DNA of 60,000 nt from Adiantum capillus-veneris. Taxonomy: Eukaryota > Streptophyta > Polypodiopsida > Polypodiales > Pteridaceae. Within the stretch, counting starts at the first letter, position 1, and each line of letters opens with the position of its first letter. The notes beneath the pieces are model-generated. The model did not search any database. It was given only the letters and a program-made list of their open reading frames with translations, and was not told the DNA's origin. The stretch is from NCBI GenBank assembly GCA_014529385.2, contig CM043957.1, positions 70,703,003 through 70,763,002 of the forward strand, read 5' to 3'. Below are positions 44,590 through 58,200 of the stretch, one piece after another. A program made the position numbers and the translations under genes.

Positions 44590-45287
44590 TGTTAGCGGGT
44601 TGCCGCGATGGACGTTTATAGCATAGATTTTCGGCACTAACATAATGTCAATACTCATGGAAGTGACTCGAATGGGACGCGGAGACTCTTTGAGGTTTGT
44701 CAATCTCAAGAAGTGAACCAACGGAATAACTCTATCACTATCACATGCAAATCTCTCGCTCTTAGTGATGGCAATGTACATATGTCCTATGTCATTGCGC
44801 TCAATCACAAACCCGTTTCAGCACTTGAACAGAGTCCAAACGCTACAAAACTTTAGGAGGAGGTCAAGGGCACTTAGGGGCACTATCCTATCAAGTTCGG
44901 TCGCATTTTGAGGAGGTACAAAAATCATGATCCATCATAATCTAGGTTTCAAAAATTGCAATAGAACACATCAGAATGGTTGCCCTAGGGTCTAGGAACA
45001 CTCTCCTATAGTTGGAATATTATAAAACACTCATTAACGCACTCAAATCAGCAAAATTAGCCTACTAGCTCGTAGTCAAAAATCACAGCAGAACATACTT
45101 GAATGAAAGAGCATAGAACAATGAGACAGACTCTATGACTCAGCTTCTCAAATCTTATCCATCTTTAATCAGAGATGATCAAAATAATTACAAGTCTTTT
45201 GAAAAAAGAATGGGAGTACATTGAATTTTTAGGCTCAAGGTAGAAGGAGTTGACTTGAAGGGTGCTCGTTTGGCTTGAGTGCTAACA
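44590..45287 (-). repeat. 3' LTR of the 10.5-kb element (698 bp)
   Basis: Plus-strand edges TGTTAGCGGG and ...GTGCTAACA. It lacks ~200 bp present in the other LTR (about 54727-54940) but has a short extra segment near 44865. Confidence 0.88.
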
Positions 45288-45324
45288 TTCCCCCCTTCCT
45301 AGTCTTTGCACGCCCTCGTGCAAA
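45288..45324 (-). promoter_or_regulatory. Stem-loop plus polypurine tract of the 10.5-kb element
   Basis: On the minus strand: a perfect 8-bp stem (45317-45324 with 45305-45312) with an AGGG loop, a 4-nt spacer, then AGGAAGGGGGGAA (45300-45288) abutting the LTR. Same architecture as at 3358 and 34602. Confidence 0.85.
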
Positions 45325-47849
45325 CTGATTGGGTTTGCTTTGGATTTCTTTGTTTCACTTGGCCATCTGCTGGATTGCGAGATGTATCTTCTTTAGTAGT
45401 CTTGTTGTTGCTTTTCAAGAGTCCGCGTGACTCCTGTCTAAACTTCTCCGCCTTTGCTTCAATCTCTGCTTTTTCTACCAGCTCCCTGAATGGGTTGTTG
45501 CTCAAAGTGCTTTGGTATGCAATGTGAGGAGCCGATGATTTCTTTGTCATGGGGTATAAGATGGATGAATCTACTTCAAAGAACCCAGTCATGAACGCCT
45601 CTTCAAATGTTTTCATGTAGTGTGAGGGCAGAAACATGACACGAGTGTACAACCCCATAATGATGTTCCATGTTCCTATTGGGAATCTTTGTTTCTAGAT
45701 TCTAGTATAGCCCTTGGCTTCCTTCTAGGAATACTTGCCAAGGATATTCCGCTGCCTCTATGTCTTCAAATGATGTGATACATGTGATGATCATTTTTGA
45801 AATTTTCACTAGCATGTGGAAAACTAAGTCTGGAACATCCTTCATTTGATTGATTACTCCCCTTAGATTATGGACCATATACTTCTCAGCTGGTCGAAAG
45901 TTTCATGTTGGCTTTGTGAGAGCTGGATAGTTCAATACTGCATTGGTTTTTTGCTTTCCAGTTGCAGAAGCTATCCCAGGATTGCCTTCTATTGATTGGG
46001 CACTAAGCCGGATTGATCCTGAGACGGGTTTTTGAATACGTCTCATTTGTTGGGCACTTTTCAAACCATTTCTTTCTCCACAGGGGTTTTATATTGTAGT
46101 TACATGGGAATCCTTGTAATCCCCTTTGTGGTTGGGCTCGAGACTAGGTATAATTTTCTTTTCCCATAAGAGGGCCTCTTGTCTCATTAATGATAACACA
46201 ATAATATCATGCCCATGGTTCTTGACTACTTCTTCATGTGTGATCATCAAAAGTGCGACTCGCTCCAGTACCTTGAGTTTGTACTGCATATATTCTTTGT
46301 GAGAGGGATATGCACTTTTGAGATCCACCATTGAATTTCCTCTCAAAAGTTTGTTTGATATTATTTATCATCACTATTTGCAAATTCATTGAATCCTGCT
46401 TCTCTAGATGTACTAGACAATTCTACAGGAGGAAGATCCATGGTCCTCTGTTCTTGCTTGGTTGTCTAAAAAACTCCTACTATGGTTAGCTGAGCTTTCA
46501 TGGCACTTATGGCTAGATCTTTCTATTGTAAATCCACAACATGTTCGGTGCTTTGGGAATCCAACTCTTTTATTGCTTTTGGCAGCTCTTCCTGTACAAG
46601 TGCTATCTCGTCTTCTTTTTACTTTTGCATGGAATTATGCCCTACTGTCATGACTTTCCTATCATATTGTTCATGAGCTAGGGTTGCCTTGAGATCTTTT
46701 AAATCTCGTAATGCTGTGGTTGGTGTTGTTGAAGTTGAAACAGGGGCTAGGATGTCTTGCATTGCCAGGAGCTGTGTAAGTTGTTTTGCTGACCACCCCA
46801 TATGATTCCCCTAGTTTTGCATTCTTTTGTCTTTCCCTTTCCAAATCTTCTTCTAGGCGTTGTTGTTCAACTTGTAAATCTGTGCTAGCCTCACTAAAGG
46901 CTTGAGATTCTTGGTAGAAATGAGCAGCATTTGCTTGCTCCTTTTGTCCATTCTCTTTTTGTGGAGTTCCACTCTGAGTTCCCGAGCTTCTTCCATGGAC
47001 CTTCGCACTTGATAGATTGGGATGGGATATCTATCTTCTTTTTAGTTGGACCTTGAAATTGTATAATCTTCTTTTTCTCCCTCGTGTTTTTCCTTATCGT
47101 CTGAAGATTTGTATTCAAATGGTGTATCCTTGCTCAACCTTACATCTGACTCAGTTTCTTACCGTCGGACTTCTTTCTCCTTGAGCTTTGTCCGGTTTAT
47201 TTCTTCTTTAGAGGTGTATTGCAAAGGAATGTGCCATTGGTTTAACCACCCTCTTTGACTTGTGTATCCATTCCAGCTACAGGTGGTAGTTCATCAATCA
47301 TGTCTAACGCTTGGTAGGAAATCCTTGTGAAGATTGGACCACCATTCATGTATGTTATGTTCCTATCACTATTCTTTAAGTTTGCCTTCACCATATTTTG
47401 TAAAATATAGGTACCTAGATCACACTTTATGGTCCTTTGCTCAGATAACCCTATTGCCATTACCATCGCAATGTGCAGGTTGGGCTCTGTGTATCTTGGC
47501 GGCTTCTGTAGTTTGAGATGCTGAGAAATTAGCCACAATGGCAGCTCTGTCTTTGAATACACCAAGTCTTTATAGGTGAACTTGTGCCCCCGTTGCTTCA
47601 CAAAAGCCTTGTCATTATCAGCAGCCTTTATGTCTTCAGGAGCAAGTTATGATTTCTTGGTGACAAGTGTAGTAACTTATTTATCATATCCAACGTGATC
47701 CGTACTTTGACTTTAGCTCCATCTTTGTTTATCAGTATGGCCTCCCCATTGTACAATTGAGGACACCAGTTCATGGGCTCTTTGGAAGTCCGTTCCCCAT
47801 TGCTGAAGTCGGAAAAAGGTGTCCATGTGGATGCATCTTGATCCTTCAA
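45299..47849 (-). pseudogene. Decayed coding segment of the 10.5-kb element, unknown
   Basis: Several open stretches follow one another on the minus strand (about 47849-47628, 47601-47242, 46346-46089, 45658-45299) with stops and shifts between. The 47601-47242 piece reads like a folded helical domain (KDLVYSKTELPLWLIS...) and resembles the putative plant transposon protein segments I recall from large plant gypsy-related elements, but no catalytic motif is visible. The last piece is lysine/glutamate-rich and ends next to the hairpin and PPT. Function unknown. Confidence 0.4.
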
Positions 47850-47904
47850 TCACTTCTTGCTATCTGTGTAGATTCCATATTTCTTTAGGGAATATGGTTG
47901 TCGT

Positions 47905-50090
47905 TACCTTAGTACCATCGGCATCTTCAAACCTTCCAATGAAGATATTTGTTGGGATTTGTACCAGCATCTGCAAGGCATTCTGTGATCAAGCATTCCA
48001 AAAATTAGTTCTAGAATTTCGCCAACAAGTTGTCCAGTAAAATAAAAAAAACGCAAACTTTGACTATAAACTGAAAAATGAGTATACTTGATCAAAACAA
48101 GCCCAATTTGGTCCAATCTTCACCAATGCATTTAGGCTAGCTACAAGCATTAGGGTAAGCTGCTTCATGTTAAATCTGGTTTAGGGGGTCATGGATCGCG
48201 ATCCATGTTCAACAACATTTTAATGATCTGATGATACCATTTGATTGATCATGAGTTGGGGATACTATGGTTCACTTCCTTTTGGATTTAGATCACTGGT
48301 TGGGATTTTATGCCAAATTTTGGCATTTTTTCAAGGAATTGAAATCCAAATGACTTGTAACATTAGGGTTAGGTTATCCTTGATGTTTGGGATCAGGTGA
48401 TGTGGTTTGTGCTATGTCAATCTCAGGGGGTCATGGATTGTGATCCATGTTGGGAAACATTCTGGGATGAAACTTTGAGCACTTGTTCCTATAGTCTATC
48501 CTAATACATTTGTGAAGTTCTTTCTAAATCTGGAAAAGTTTATCTCTTGTTTCGACAGTTTCCCAAGTTATGGTCTGATTTGGTATGACTTTACCATAAG
48601 TGTTTTTGGTTGGCATCTTTGATCTCTGATTGTGACCAATCTATCTGACATTTGACTTTGTTAATGACTTGGAGTTGAAGATGTACCCCAATCCCAGCCA
48701 CCTAATGAGTTGTATCTGATTTGGAGCTTGTTTTGAACACTGTGGCTCTCTAGCAAGTTAGAGTCCATTCTTAAGCATTCTTAAGCATTTATGTGTCAAC
48801 TCAGTTACCAACTCTAATTTTGTGTTTCACTTGTTCAAAATCACAGACTTTTTGTTCAAAATCATAGACTTTGTACTCTGCATTCTGACTTTGCTTGCTT
48901 TGATATATAAAGACCTTTGTAATGATAAATCTATCACAAATTGACACATTTCACATTAAAATTCACTGCAACAACACTACACTTTCTTTCTGGCCAATTT
49001 TCTCAAGGGGGTCATGGATTGTGATCCATGTTTTACCATTTGGGATAAAACTTGCAGGTTTTCTTCCAAGAATCTTTCTAAAGCTATTGGTGCACTTTTT
49101 ATTGGATTTGGATCAAATTTTCCCAATCATGGGTGAAAATCACCATTTGTAGAGACTGAAAATCTCATTTCCCTTGATTTTTGATGATTGCATTGTCCAT
49201 TATGCCAAATTTGAATGATACATTCCCCAAGAAACTTAAAACCTTTTGAGTTGACAATTTCTAGTTTGACCATGTTGGGGGTCATGGATTGCGATCCATG
49301 TTCTACAATTTTTTTTCTCTGTGATTGCAGTAGTGGGTCAACGACTTCTCCAACATGATTTTGCCCAAATTTTTTCTTGCAATTAGTAGTGGGAGTCATG
49401 GATCGCGATCCATGTTCCAGCCAATGTTCAGACTGTGATTGCATGGCTTTATTTTTCCCAGTGAGAACATAATTTTGATGCACTTCTTTGTGGATTTGGA
49501 ATTGGGTAGCCCTCCAAAAGACCTCGTCTAGTTTGTGCAATTCTCGCTTTTGATTTGATTAACACAGTAACTTTGGTAGCTTTTGTACATTTTTGAATGT
49601 ACAACTTTGTTCATAGATTGATGAGGAGAATACTTATGAAATCTAGTGTGGTCTGAAGTCCTGAGGTGACTGTAGCAAGCAAAAATGCAGCAAGGCTCTA
49701 GGTCACAAAAGATCTCTCTCTAACTCTCTCTCAAAGTGCAAGCTGTAATGAGGTCAATTTTTGCCCACTTTTCCTATATGTGTCTGCCTTACCCCGAATG
49801 CATTTCCTTCTTGCGTATGTTCAAGTCATTCTTTAGTTTGTTTCAATTTAGTTTCGAAATCAGTTTTCTCCTGTAGCCTCTTTGATTTTGTTTTATCTCA
49901 TTTGGCTTTCCAAGATTTTCTTTGAGTTTTGGCAGACCCATTATCAAATTTGATTTGGTTTGGAAGTTTTAGATCATCTGCTATCGGTAGATTTTTTGTA
50001 GCTTCTTGAGCTTGAGCTCTAGTCACCACTTTTACATGCACGAGTGGCTCAGATTCTGGTCCACTCGTGTATGGTAATATCCCACTGACA
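47905..50090. other. Non-coding spacer with palindromic sites, block A
   Basis: No gene. Carries five copies of the palindromic core ATGGAT(C/T)G(C/T)GATCCAT at 48191-48206, 48433-48448, 49014-49029, 49284-49299 and 49398-49413, all preceded by GGGGTC or GGAGTC on the plus strand. Flanking text repeats loosely in ~250-bp units. Confidence 0.75.
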
Positions 50091-52343
50091 TTAATAGTTG
50101 TTTTTTAAGGATTGTCCGGTTTTTTTGCATAGTTTCTCTCCCACACCCATCTCAAAATCCAAAGATTTTTGTATGTTGACCTTTAAAGGGGCACCCCCTC
50201 GCCCAATGGTCACCTCCACATTCATGGAACGGGCCCTCGGGTTTGCTGCTGGTTGTGCTCTCGTTGGCTGGCCTGCTCTAGGTGAATAATCCCTAGGCTT
50301 GTAGTTCAGGTTCGCTATGAACATGAGTGTGTTTTCATCCATCGTGAATGTTTTATAGAGGTTTGAGCCACATATGATGGTCAAAAGTTTTCATAGCCCA
50401 ATACGGTCTTTCTTCAAGAGCGTAAGCTACCCCTCCCGTCTCCCTCACATGACTTTCGGCTTGCTCTTCATAGTAGACAGTTGGTGGCATCATAGGTTGA
50501 GTTACAAATGACTCTGTAGGCTGAGTGTAATGCATAATGGCTCGGTTATCTTGTGATAAAGGAGGTTGTTGTCCCAATACTGATTGCGGTTTGTCTCCAC
50601 CCTGTATCACGTTGTTATGGGCGCATATGGTATCTTGGAGGTGATGGAAATTGCTGCACTACTGGTGGTCCATACACCCTTTCTCTCACGTAGTTATGGT
50701 TATAAAAACACTCACTAGTGTCATGGTTCATGTATTTTTGCTCTATGGCACACCATTTCAACATTCATGGAGCATTAACTACCTGCGGCTGGTGGGGTCT
50801 CAGATTTTAGGATTTTTCCTGTAGGTCTAATTCATCCTGCGGACCACTTCTTTGACTATTTGTTCCATGTTTGGTGTGGTTGTAGTAGGAGCATTCTGCT
50901 TTGGTGTAATCCCACTGGATGTAGAAGATGCGTTGCTAAGATTGGTCTCTAAGTCTTCCATTACCTCGCCATAAGTCTTGCAATTGTTAACCAAGTACAA
51001 GGCTTCCTTGTGACTTGTTCAAATGTGGTACAGACTTTTAGGTGCAAGTCCTTTTTGAGAGTTTTTTTCCTCAAGCCCTCAATAAAGAGAACTGGATAAG
51101 AGATCATCCTGTGGTAACTCTCTCACTGAAAATCTTTTGATGTATTGCTGGAAGCAAAGGGAAGCTTCCTTCACTTTTTCATTTCCCTTTTGCCTGAATG
51201 CATAGATGTGAGAAATCGTATTGTGCTTGATTCCTCTTTTGGAGAATTCCTTAGCAAAATCTCATAAGAGTTGATCAATGTTCAGGAAATCCCCACTATT
51301 GAGTGGCTAGAATCAAGTTAACGCAGTTCCTTCCAGTGTTAACCCAAATTCCTTGTACTACTGTGTATGGAAATCCACCACTTGTTTTTCTCTTAAGACT
51401 TGCTTGAAGATGGAAACATGCACGAAAGGATCTCTCGATCAACTGTACTTCTTTGGTTCACATTTAGCCACTTGGGAAGGTTGTATTCTTTGATTTTCTA
51501 CAACCATCCTCATCACTCTAGGTTCCACACCCATAGCATCTCTCATTTGATAACCCTGGCATGTGCTTTGGAAGGGATTTGTTTGGTTTCCCTTCCCGAG
51601 CCCTTCCCTCATGTCTTATGTCTCTACTTTTCGCTCTAATATCTGGCATTCTTGTATGGAAGATAGCGTCTGTGAAGGCACTACCTCAATGGGTTGACAT
51701 AGGAACCCGAGAATCGAGGGATTCTATTGGTTCAGGTGCAGACAAATGAGGTCGGCTAAATGATTCTTCCACATGAGACTTCAAGGGACTCATTCTTGCG
51801 TTTGTGGTTTTGTTGATTTTGAAATAGTAGGTCTATGAAAGCTAGGGGTGAAGTAGTATTGATGAAGTGGTCCTCCAAAGTGCATATAGCCCTCAAGCTC
51901 ATTACGACTCATTGAAGAATACTTCCAACCATACTTGTCCAAGATAATAATTTGTGTGTCCTTCTCAATTTTGAATGTAAACACATACAAGCATTTCTAC
52001 TCAATTAACTCCCTCGCATTAGGTTCTTCACATTTATAGTAGAGCATTTGCCCTTCGTTATCATACTTGCATAAGCCCACATGGGTGTTATCGGTGTTGA
52101 CACGGGTAGCCACATTTACTCACATAAGCTTGACATTAGGAATGCCCTCGACTTCTCTTCAAACTCTATGTCAACTTTCTCTTTGGTGCATGTTAATCTC
52201 CATTTTTCCACAATGAAAGGATTAAGCACAATATTATACACATTTCCCTCTTTGTCAAAGTATTGATCACCATTGTAATCTATTGGCACTACGAACTTAA
52301 GCTCACTTGGCCTCTCTTCAATTTTCACACAGTATCGATCCAT
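50091..52343 (-). pseudogene. Decayed Ty3/gypsy-type Gag
   Basis: On the minus strand, from ~52343 (MDRYCVKIEERP...) through a central capsid-like core at about 51370-50950 (YKEFGLTLEGTALTW, then GDFLNIDQLL and the RFSVREL phrase after changes) to a proline/glutamine-rich tail at 50610-50091. The frame is broken by several stops and shifts. The core is the retrotransposon Gag domain that assembles particles. No zinc knuckle and no protease are recognisable downstream. Confidence 0.65.
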
Positions 52344-54217
52344 ACCGTCTTTGTAGATCTAAGCTCCTTGCTCATTCTCGAATTGATATTGTAAGTGCAA
52401 AAGTTTATGGGTTGGCACAGGATTAGATGATCCCACTCCCATTTTAGTCTCTTCTTTAAAACTCACAGTTTTGGTTCCCTCAGCCATGTAGTGATATGAT
52501 CTCTTATACTAAGTGTTAATGGGTATGGTCCCTTGGTTGGCACTATCCTCAGTGGAGATATGGCTCGCTTGGTCTCTTTTGCTAGGGCTTCTATTCTGAT
52601 ACAATTTGCTTGATCGCAAATACATCAAGAAAATGAAGTTTACAAAACCCTGACCTTTTATCTTTTATGGTGCATTTAATCCTTGGGTCAAAGACAACTC
52701 CACGCAACTTTGATCCGCTAAACCTGTTCAAAATTCACTTTGTGGCTATAACCTTATAGCTGTTGGGCTAGTCTAAATCTACAAATATAAAAAATTTGTT
52801 GAAATTTTGACACAAATCCTATTTTTCTTGCAATTTGCACAATACAATTCCAAATTGGATTTTGAAAAGACCACTGTGCACTAGGACTTGCTTTCGAGCA
52901 ATCTGAGAATTTTCTGTATCAAGGGGTCATGGATGGCGATCCATGAGCTCCAAGATAGAAGTACTTGAAATTTGATACACAGGGTTCCCACAGTATCTTG
53001 ACAATTGCTAGGTGACTTTTAGATGATTTGATGACTTTTAACTTCCCCAAAAGTCTCTTGATCAGTCTGTTTTGTGAATTTTGGTCTTGATTGTCTCTGG
53101 CTTGTTTTGATCCTCCTTTGGATATCCTTGTTTTGGAATAAAATGTTTGGGTTAATCACTGCTCCAAATCTGTGAAGTCACAGTCCCAGAATCTATCAGG
53201 GGGTCATGGATCGCGATCCATGTTCCTCCATGTCGGAACCCAAAACTTGGTCATATGATTACTTGAGGTTTTTGGGGTCCACCTATTCACTTCTTTTAGG
53301 ATTTGAAGCCCTTTTGCCTTGACAAAGGTCAAGTTTTGTGTCTGCTTGAGGTTTTTGACTTACGATTGTTTTTGGGTGTTTTGGTCAACTTTTTGTGGTT
53401 TTTTTGCTATGAAGGTCTTTAGAATAGTTATTCCAAATGGTATCAGCTTCTCACTAGTCAAATCTCAGTGCTAGATGTCACAAGTGGTCATGGATTGCGA
53501 TCCATGTTCCACTGCATCTGGGCATGAAATATTATCAACTATATATACACACCAGGTACAAGTGAGATTTTCACATCTTTTTGAATTTGGATACCAAAAA
53601 GTAAAAAATTCCCAATTTTAGTCTATTTCCAAGGTTTTTTGAGTTTCTGCCAAATTTCTTGGATTCAGTTTTTGTGTCCAATTTTACACCAAAAGTGGTA
53701 TCAGTTCCTTGCAAAAAGGTATCAGGGGGTCATGGATAGCGATCCGGGTTCCTTCACCAACCTGCATGGAACTTTTTAGATTCACTCTCTGTGGTTTGGT
53801 TATGCCTTTTTTGCACTTCTTTTTTATTTTTGATCAGCTTTGGAGTTATGACCATCAAATATCCAAATTTGATGGTGATAGTTTCTACTTGCCCTACTCT
53901 TAAGTACTGAAATGAAACATGAAAGAAAAAAAGACAAAATAGTACAAATTGAAGTTGAAACGGAAAACGGTACATTACTTTGAAAGTAATGAAAATATCG
54001 GAGAATGAAATTCTTTTGGCTATCTCACTCCCAACCCTCTTACCTCTCGAGAATAGATCTAGCAAGTCCTCACTCCTAAACTCTACCACTAAACCCCGTG
54101 TTTAGTTGCCCGACTGCTAAGTGTAAATGTAGTGGAAATTAAAATCAAAGTTTTTGAGTAAAATCTATGACTCGATCAGTCACCATCTAAGGATCACTAT
54201 CCCCACAACGATGCCAA
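52344..54217. other. 5' leader region with palindromic sites, block B
   Basis: Between gag and the 5' LTR (minus-strand sense). Four more palindrome copies: 52929-52944, 53206-53221, 53490-53505 and a decayed one at 53732-53747. The last bases before the LTR (54198-54217) read on the minus strand TTGGCATCGTTGTGGGGATA, which resembles a mutated tRNA-Asp primer-binding site. No gene. Confidence 0.7.
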
Positions 54218-55103
54218 TGTTAGCGGGTTGCGTGACGGACGTCTATAGCATAGCTTTCCGGCACTAACATAATGTCAATACTCGGGGAAGCGACTCGGAT
54301 GGGGCACGGAGACTCTTTGAAGTTGTCAATCTCAAGAACTGATCTGACAAAATAACTCTATCACTCTCACATGCAAATCTCTTGCTCTTAGTCCAGGCAA
54401 TGTACCTATGTCCTATGTCACCGCGCTGAATCACCAACCCGTTTTGACACTCAAACGGAGTCCAAATGCTACAAAACTTTAGGAGGAGGTTATCCTACCA
54501 AGTTCGGTCGCATTTTGAGGAGGTACCAAAATCACAATCCATCATAATTTAGGTCTCAAAAATTATAACATAACACATCAGAATGGTCGCCCTATGGTCT
54601 AGGAACACTTTCATATAGTTGGAATGTTATAAAACACTCATTAACACACTCAAATCAATAAAGTTAGCCTACTAGCTCATATCAAAGTAGAATCAACAGT
54701 GAGCATACTTGAATGAAAGAGCATGAACAAGGAACACATTGCAAGTTTCAAAATTGAAATATCATTACTAGAGCTCAAGATATGAGGATTACAAGTTGTA
54801 GGAAAGAAGGCACTCTTAACCGTAAGCCCAAAACCTCAAAACGTGATGATGATAATAATGCCCTTTCCCACTATACAACTTATGCTTTATACCTTAGGGC
54901 TCTCTTGGTCAGTGGCCGACCATACAGGACTCAAACTCATTACAGACTCTATAACTCAGCTTCTCAGAGCTTGTCCATCTTTAATCAAAGAAAATCAAAA
55001 TAATTACAAGGCTTTCAAAAAACGAATGAGAGTACATCAAATTTTTAGACTCAAGAAAGAAGGGGTCGAGTTGAAGGGTGCTCGTCTGGCTTGACTGCTA
55101 ACA
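54218..55103 (-). repeat. 5' LTR of the 10.5-kb element (886 bp)
   Basis: Plus-strand edges TGTTAGCGGG and ...GACTGCTAACA, homologous to 44590-45287. Many substitutions between the two indicate an old insertion. Confidence 0.88.
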
Positions 55104-56151
<1,048 letters not shown>

Positions 56152-56350
56152 TCCGCGTGTCGGGGAAGAGCAAGAGTGCGAGGCATATTTTTAGCTCAGG
56201 GGTGGATGCCAATAGAGAGATAGGGAGAGAAGAAGAATCTCTCTCATGCACGTACACAGGTTTGTCTCTACAAGGATGGCGATCTCCCTCTCTCCTGTTT
56301 GTGTGCAAGGATGGAAAACTTCCTCTCGCGGTGATTCTCGCAGATGTCTG

Positions 56351-56429
56351 CTCAAAAACTAAACCTGGACACGCATTAAACCTAGACTACTCAAAAACTA
56401 AACCTGGACACGCACTAAACTTGGACAAC
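56351..56429. repeat. Tandem duplication, period 39 bp
   Basis: CTCAAAAACTAAACCTGGAC begins at 56351 and again at 56390, two copies with few differences. Confidence 0.85.
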
Positions 56430-56502
56430 GTGGGCAATGCATATCAACTCACAATATTACTTCGTAAAAACGGTTTAAATTACACAATGTGCGCGCGGGT
56501 GA

Positions 56503-57579
56503 TGTAAGGTCCCCAACCCGCCTATACCGTGATCAGGATGGGATCCTTGACAGGTCTCTAGGCCTTATAAAAATCGGAGTCTCTAGACAAGAAAAATCCA
56601 AGGAATAAACCTTTGCCATTGACAATGGCTTGGGTCTATAGCCTTAGAAGAAGACCTAGTCCTGTCTCGCAGCAGAAACGGGATAACATACTAACAATCC
56701 CAAAAGTCTTTTGGCCCTATAACTTCCACATATTGGGCTAAGGTATCCTCAACCAACGCTTTTTTCCCTCTAACAGATGTGAGGGCACAGCCGTTGGTGG
56801 ACTCCTCTCCAAGTGAAGAAGTTTTCTAAACATTTTAGTGCGCAGGGATGGATAGTTACCTGACTAATCAGGTCCACCCGTCCATGATTGACAACCTTAG
56901 TCAATCCCCACTTACCACCCCGCACTCACACAAGATTCGTTTATCTTATTATCACATTGTTTTAAACATTTAAAATAATGATTTCTTTTAACGTTCCATC
57001 ATGGTAATTCCTTGAAGACATCATTGAAAGCATTCTTTTAGCAAACAGACATCTTTAAACTTAAGACACGGTACTGTCAATCAAAACATTATCCATAATA
57101 ACCATGACCAGTACTCGTCTTGTCTCAAGACCACCTAAGGGTGAAAAACGGCACCCATTCCTTGTTCAAATCCGGAGTGGAATAAACCCCCACCCAAGGT
57201 TCCGGGTGCCCATACACCAAACCAGTTGCCCATACAACCGGGCGGCTCCCCTAGGATAAAAACGGTATCCTAACTTATGTAGAAACATCAAGACATGACA
57301 CGGAGTAGAAACTCATCGTTCATGGGGATAACTGATTTAACCGTGGCTAGAAAGCCAATCATTATCATCAATTTATATCAAGGAGTCGGAGGTGTCTTGA
57401 GACAAGCTGTCTTAAGGATGATCAAACATATCTTTCCTAATTCAACCAGTTTTAACCCAAACAATTCTTTCCTATATTATAAACAAATGTACATTGGAAG
57501 TTACCTTCCGTTTTCAGTCAGTTTATCCTTCTTACGTATGCAATGCTAACTTATAAAATAACTTAAACTAATTAAAGAC
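56503..57579 (-). other. Possible degraded LTR-element sequence
   Basis: The plus strand changes character at TGTAAGGTCCCC (56503), which on the minus strand would be an LTR-like ...CTTACA end. The interval has moderate GC, punctuation-like CCC runs and no ORF. It may be the remnant of the element whose gag-like start lies at 57765. Boundaries and identity are uncertain. Confidence 0.3.
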
Positions 57580-57765
57580 TTAATTGAACAATGGGACACC
57601 CACTTGGGATTGATTGGCCATCTGCTGTTGTGCTGGCGCCTGAAGACTCTCCTCCGTAGGCCTACTACTAGGCCCGGCTTCGTCGTCGTGCGACGCTCTA
57701 GTTTGTTTTGGAGCTACTTCCTCATCATCAGATGTAGGATTTGCTTGGGTACTTTTTGGTATCAT
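57580..57765 (-). pseudogene. Gag-like N-terminal fragment (61 aa)
   Basis: A short minus-strand frame starting MIPKSTQANP, rich in D/E, P, S and Q and ending near MANQSQVGVPLFN. The composition and the ending resemble the start of plant gypsy Gag proteins, but no Gag core follows. Low certainty. Confidence 0.3.
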
Positions 57766-58200
57766 AACTTCTTATCCTTATAAAAAGGACATCTAATCAT
57801 TAGGTAAATAATTCAAAAACTAGACTTAACCTTTGTATTCAACCGTAATCCATCCAAGGTTAAATTTATAGACTTAATTGATAAATTCTGGACCTAGTAA
57901 TTTCTTATTTGTCTATATAAGCATGATAACTTCTTCCACCGCTTCCCTAAGGGTTTTCTAAGCTCTCCTAACTTTCTTATAATTTTCTATATCTTTTTCT
58001 TAATTTTCCTATCAACTTTTAAGTTAATAATTTACTTATTTTGGGCTTAATATTTATTGTATTTAATTTCTCTTAAATATTTCATTTCCTTAACTTGATA
58101 TCATAGGTTTGCACTTACTATAATTTTTCTAAAAACTTTTAACCACAAGGTCTATTTATTTTAATTAATCATTTGCTCAAAATAAGACTTTTGGTCAATT
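57766..58200. other. AT-rich gene-free interval
   Basis: No gene recognised; leads into the tandem array. Confidence 0.5.

Larger units (their letters stand above)
44590..55103 (-). mobile_element. 10.5-kb LTR retroelement, gag only, no pol seen
   Basis: Minus-strand element with LTRs 54218-55103 (5', 886 bp) and 44590-45287 (3', 698 bp), a tRNA-like primer site, hairpin and polypurine tract, and a near-perfect AGGC(A/C) target duplication. The LTRs are clearly homologous but much diverged, with a ~200-bp length difference. A decayed gypsy-type gag lies at 50.1-52.3 kb. No RT, RNase H or integrase motif is found in either direction. It fits a large non-autonomous derivative. Confidence 0.85.

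Noticed and set aside
45305-45324. Rho-independent terminator
   Set aside because: The hairpin lies next to a polypurine tract in a plant LTR element, and the G/A tract on the sense strand is not a U-run; bacterial termination does not apply.
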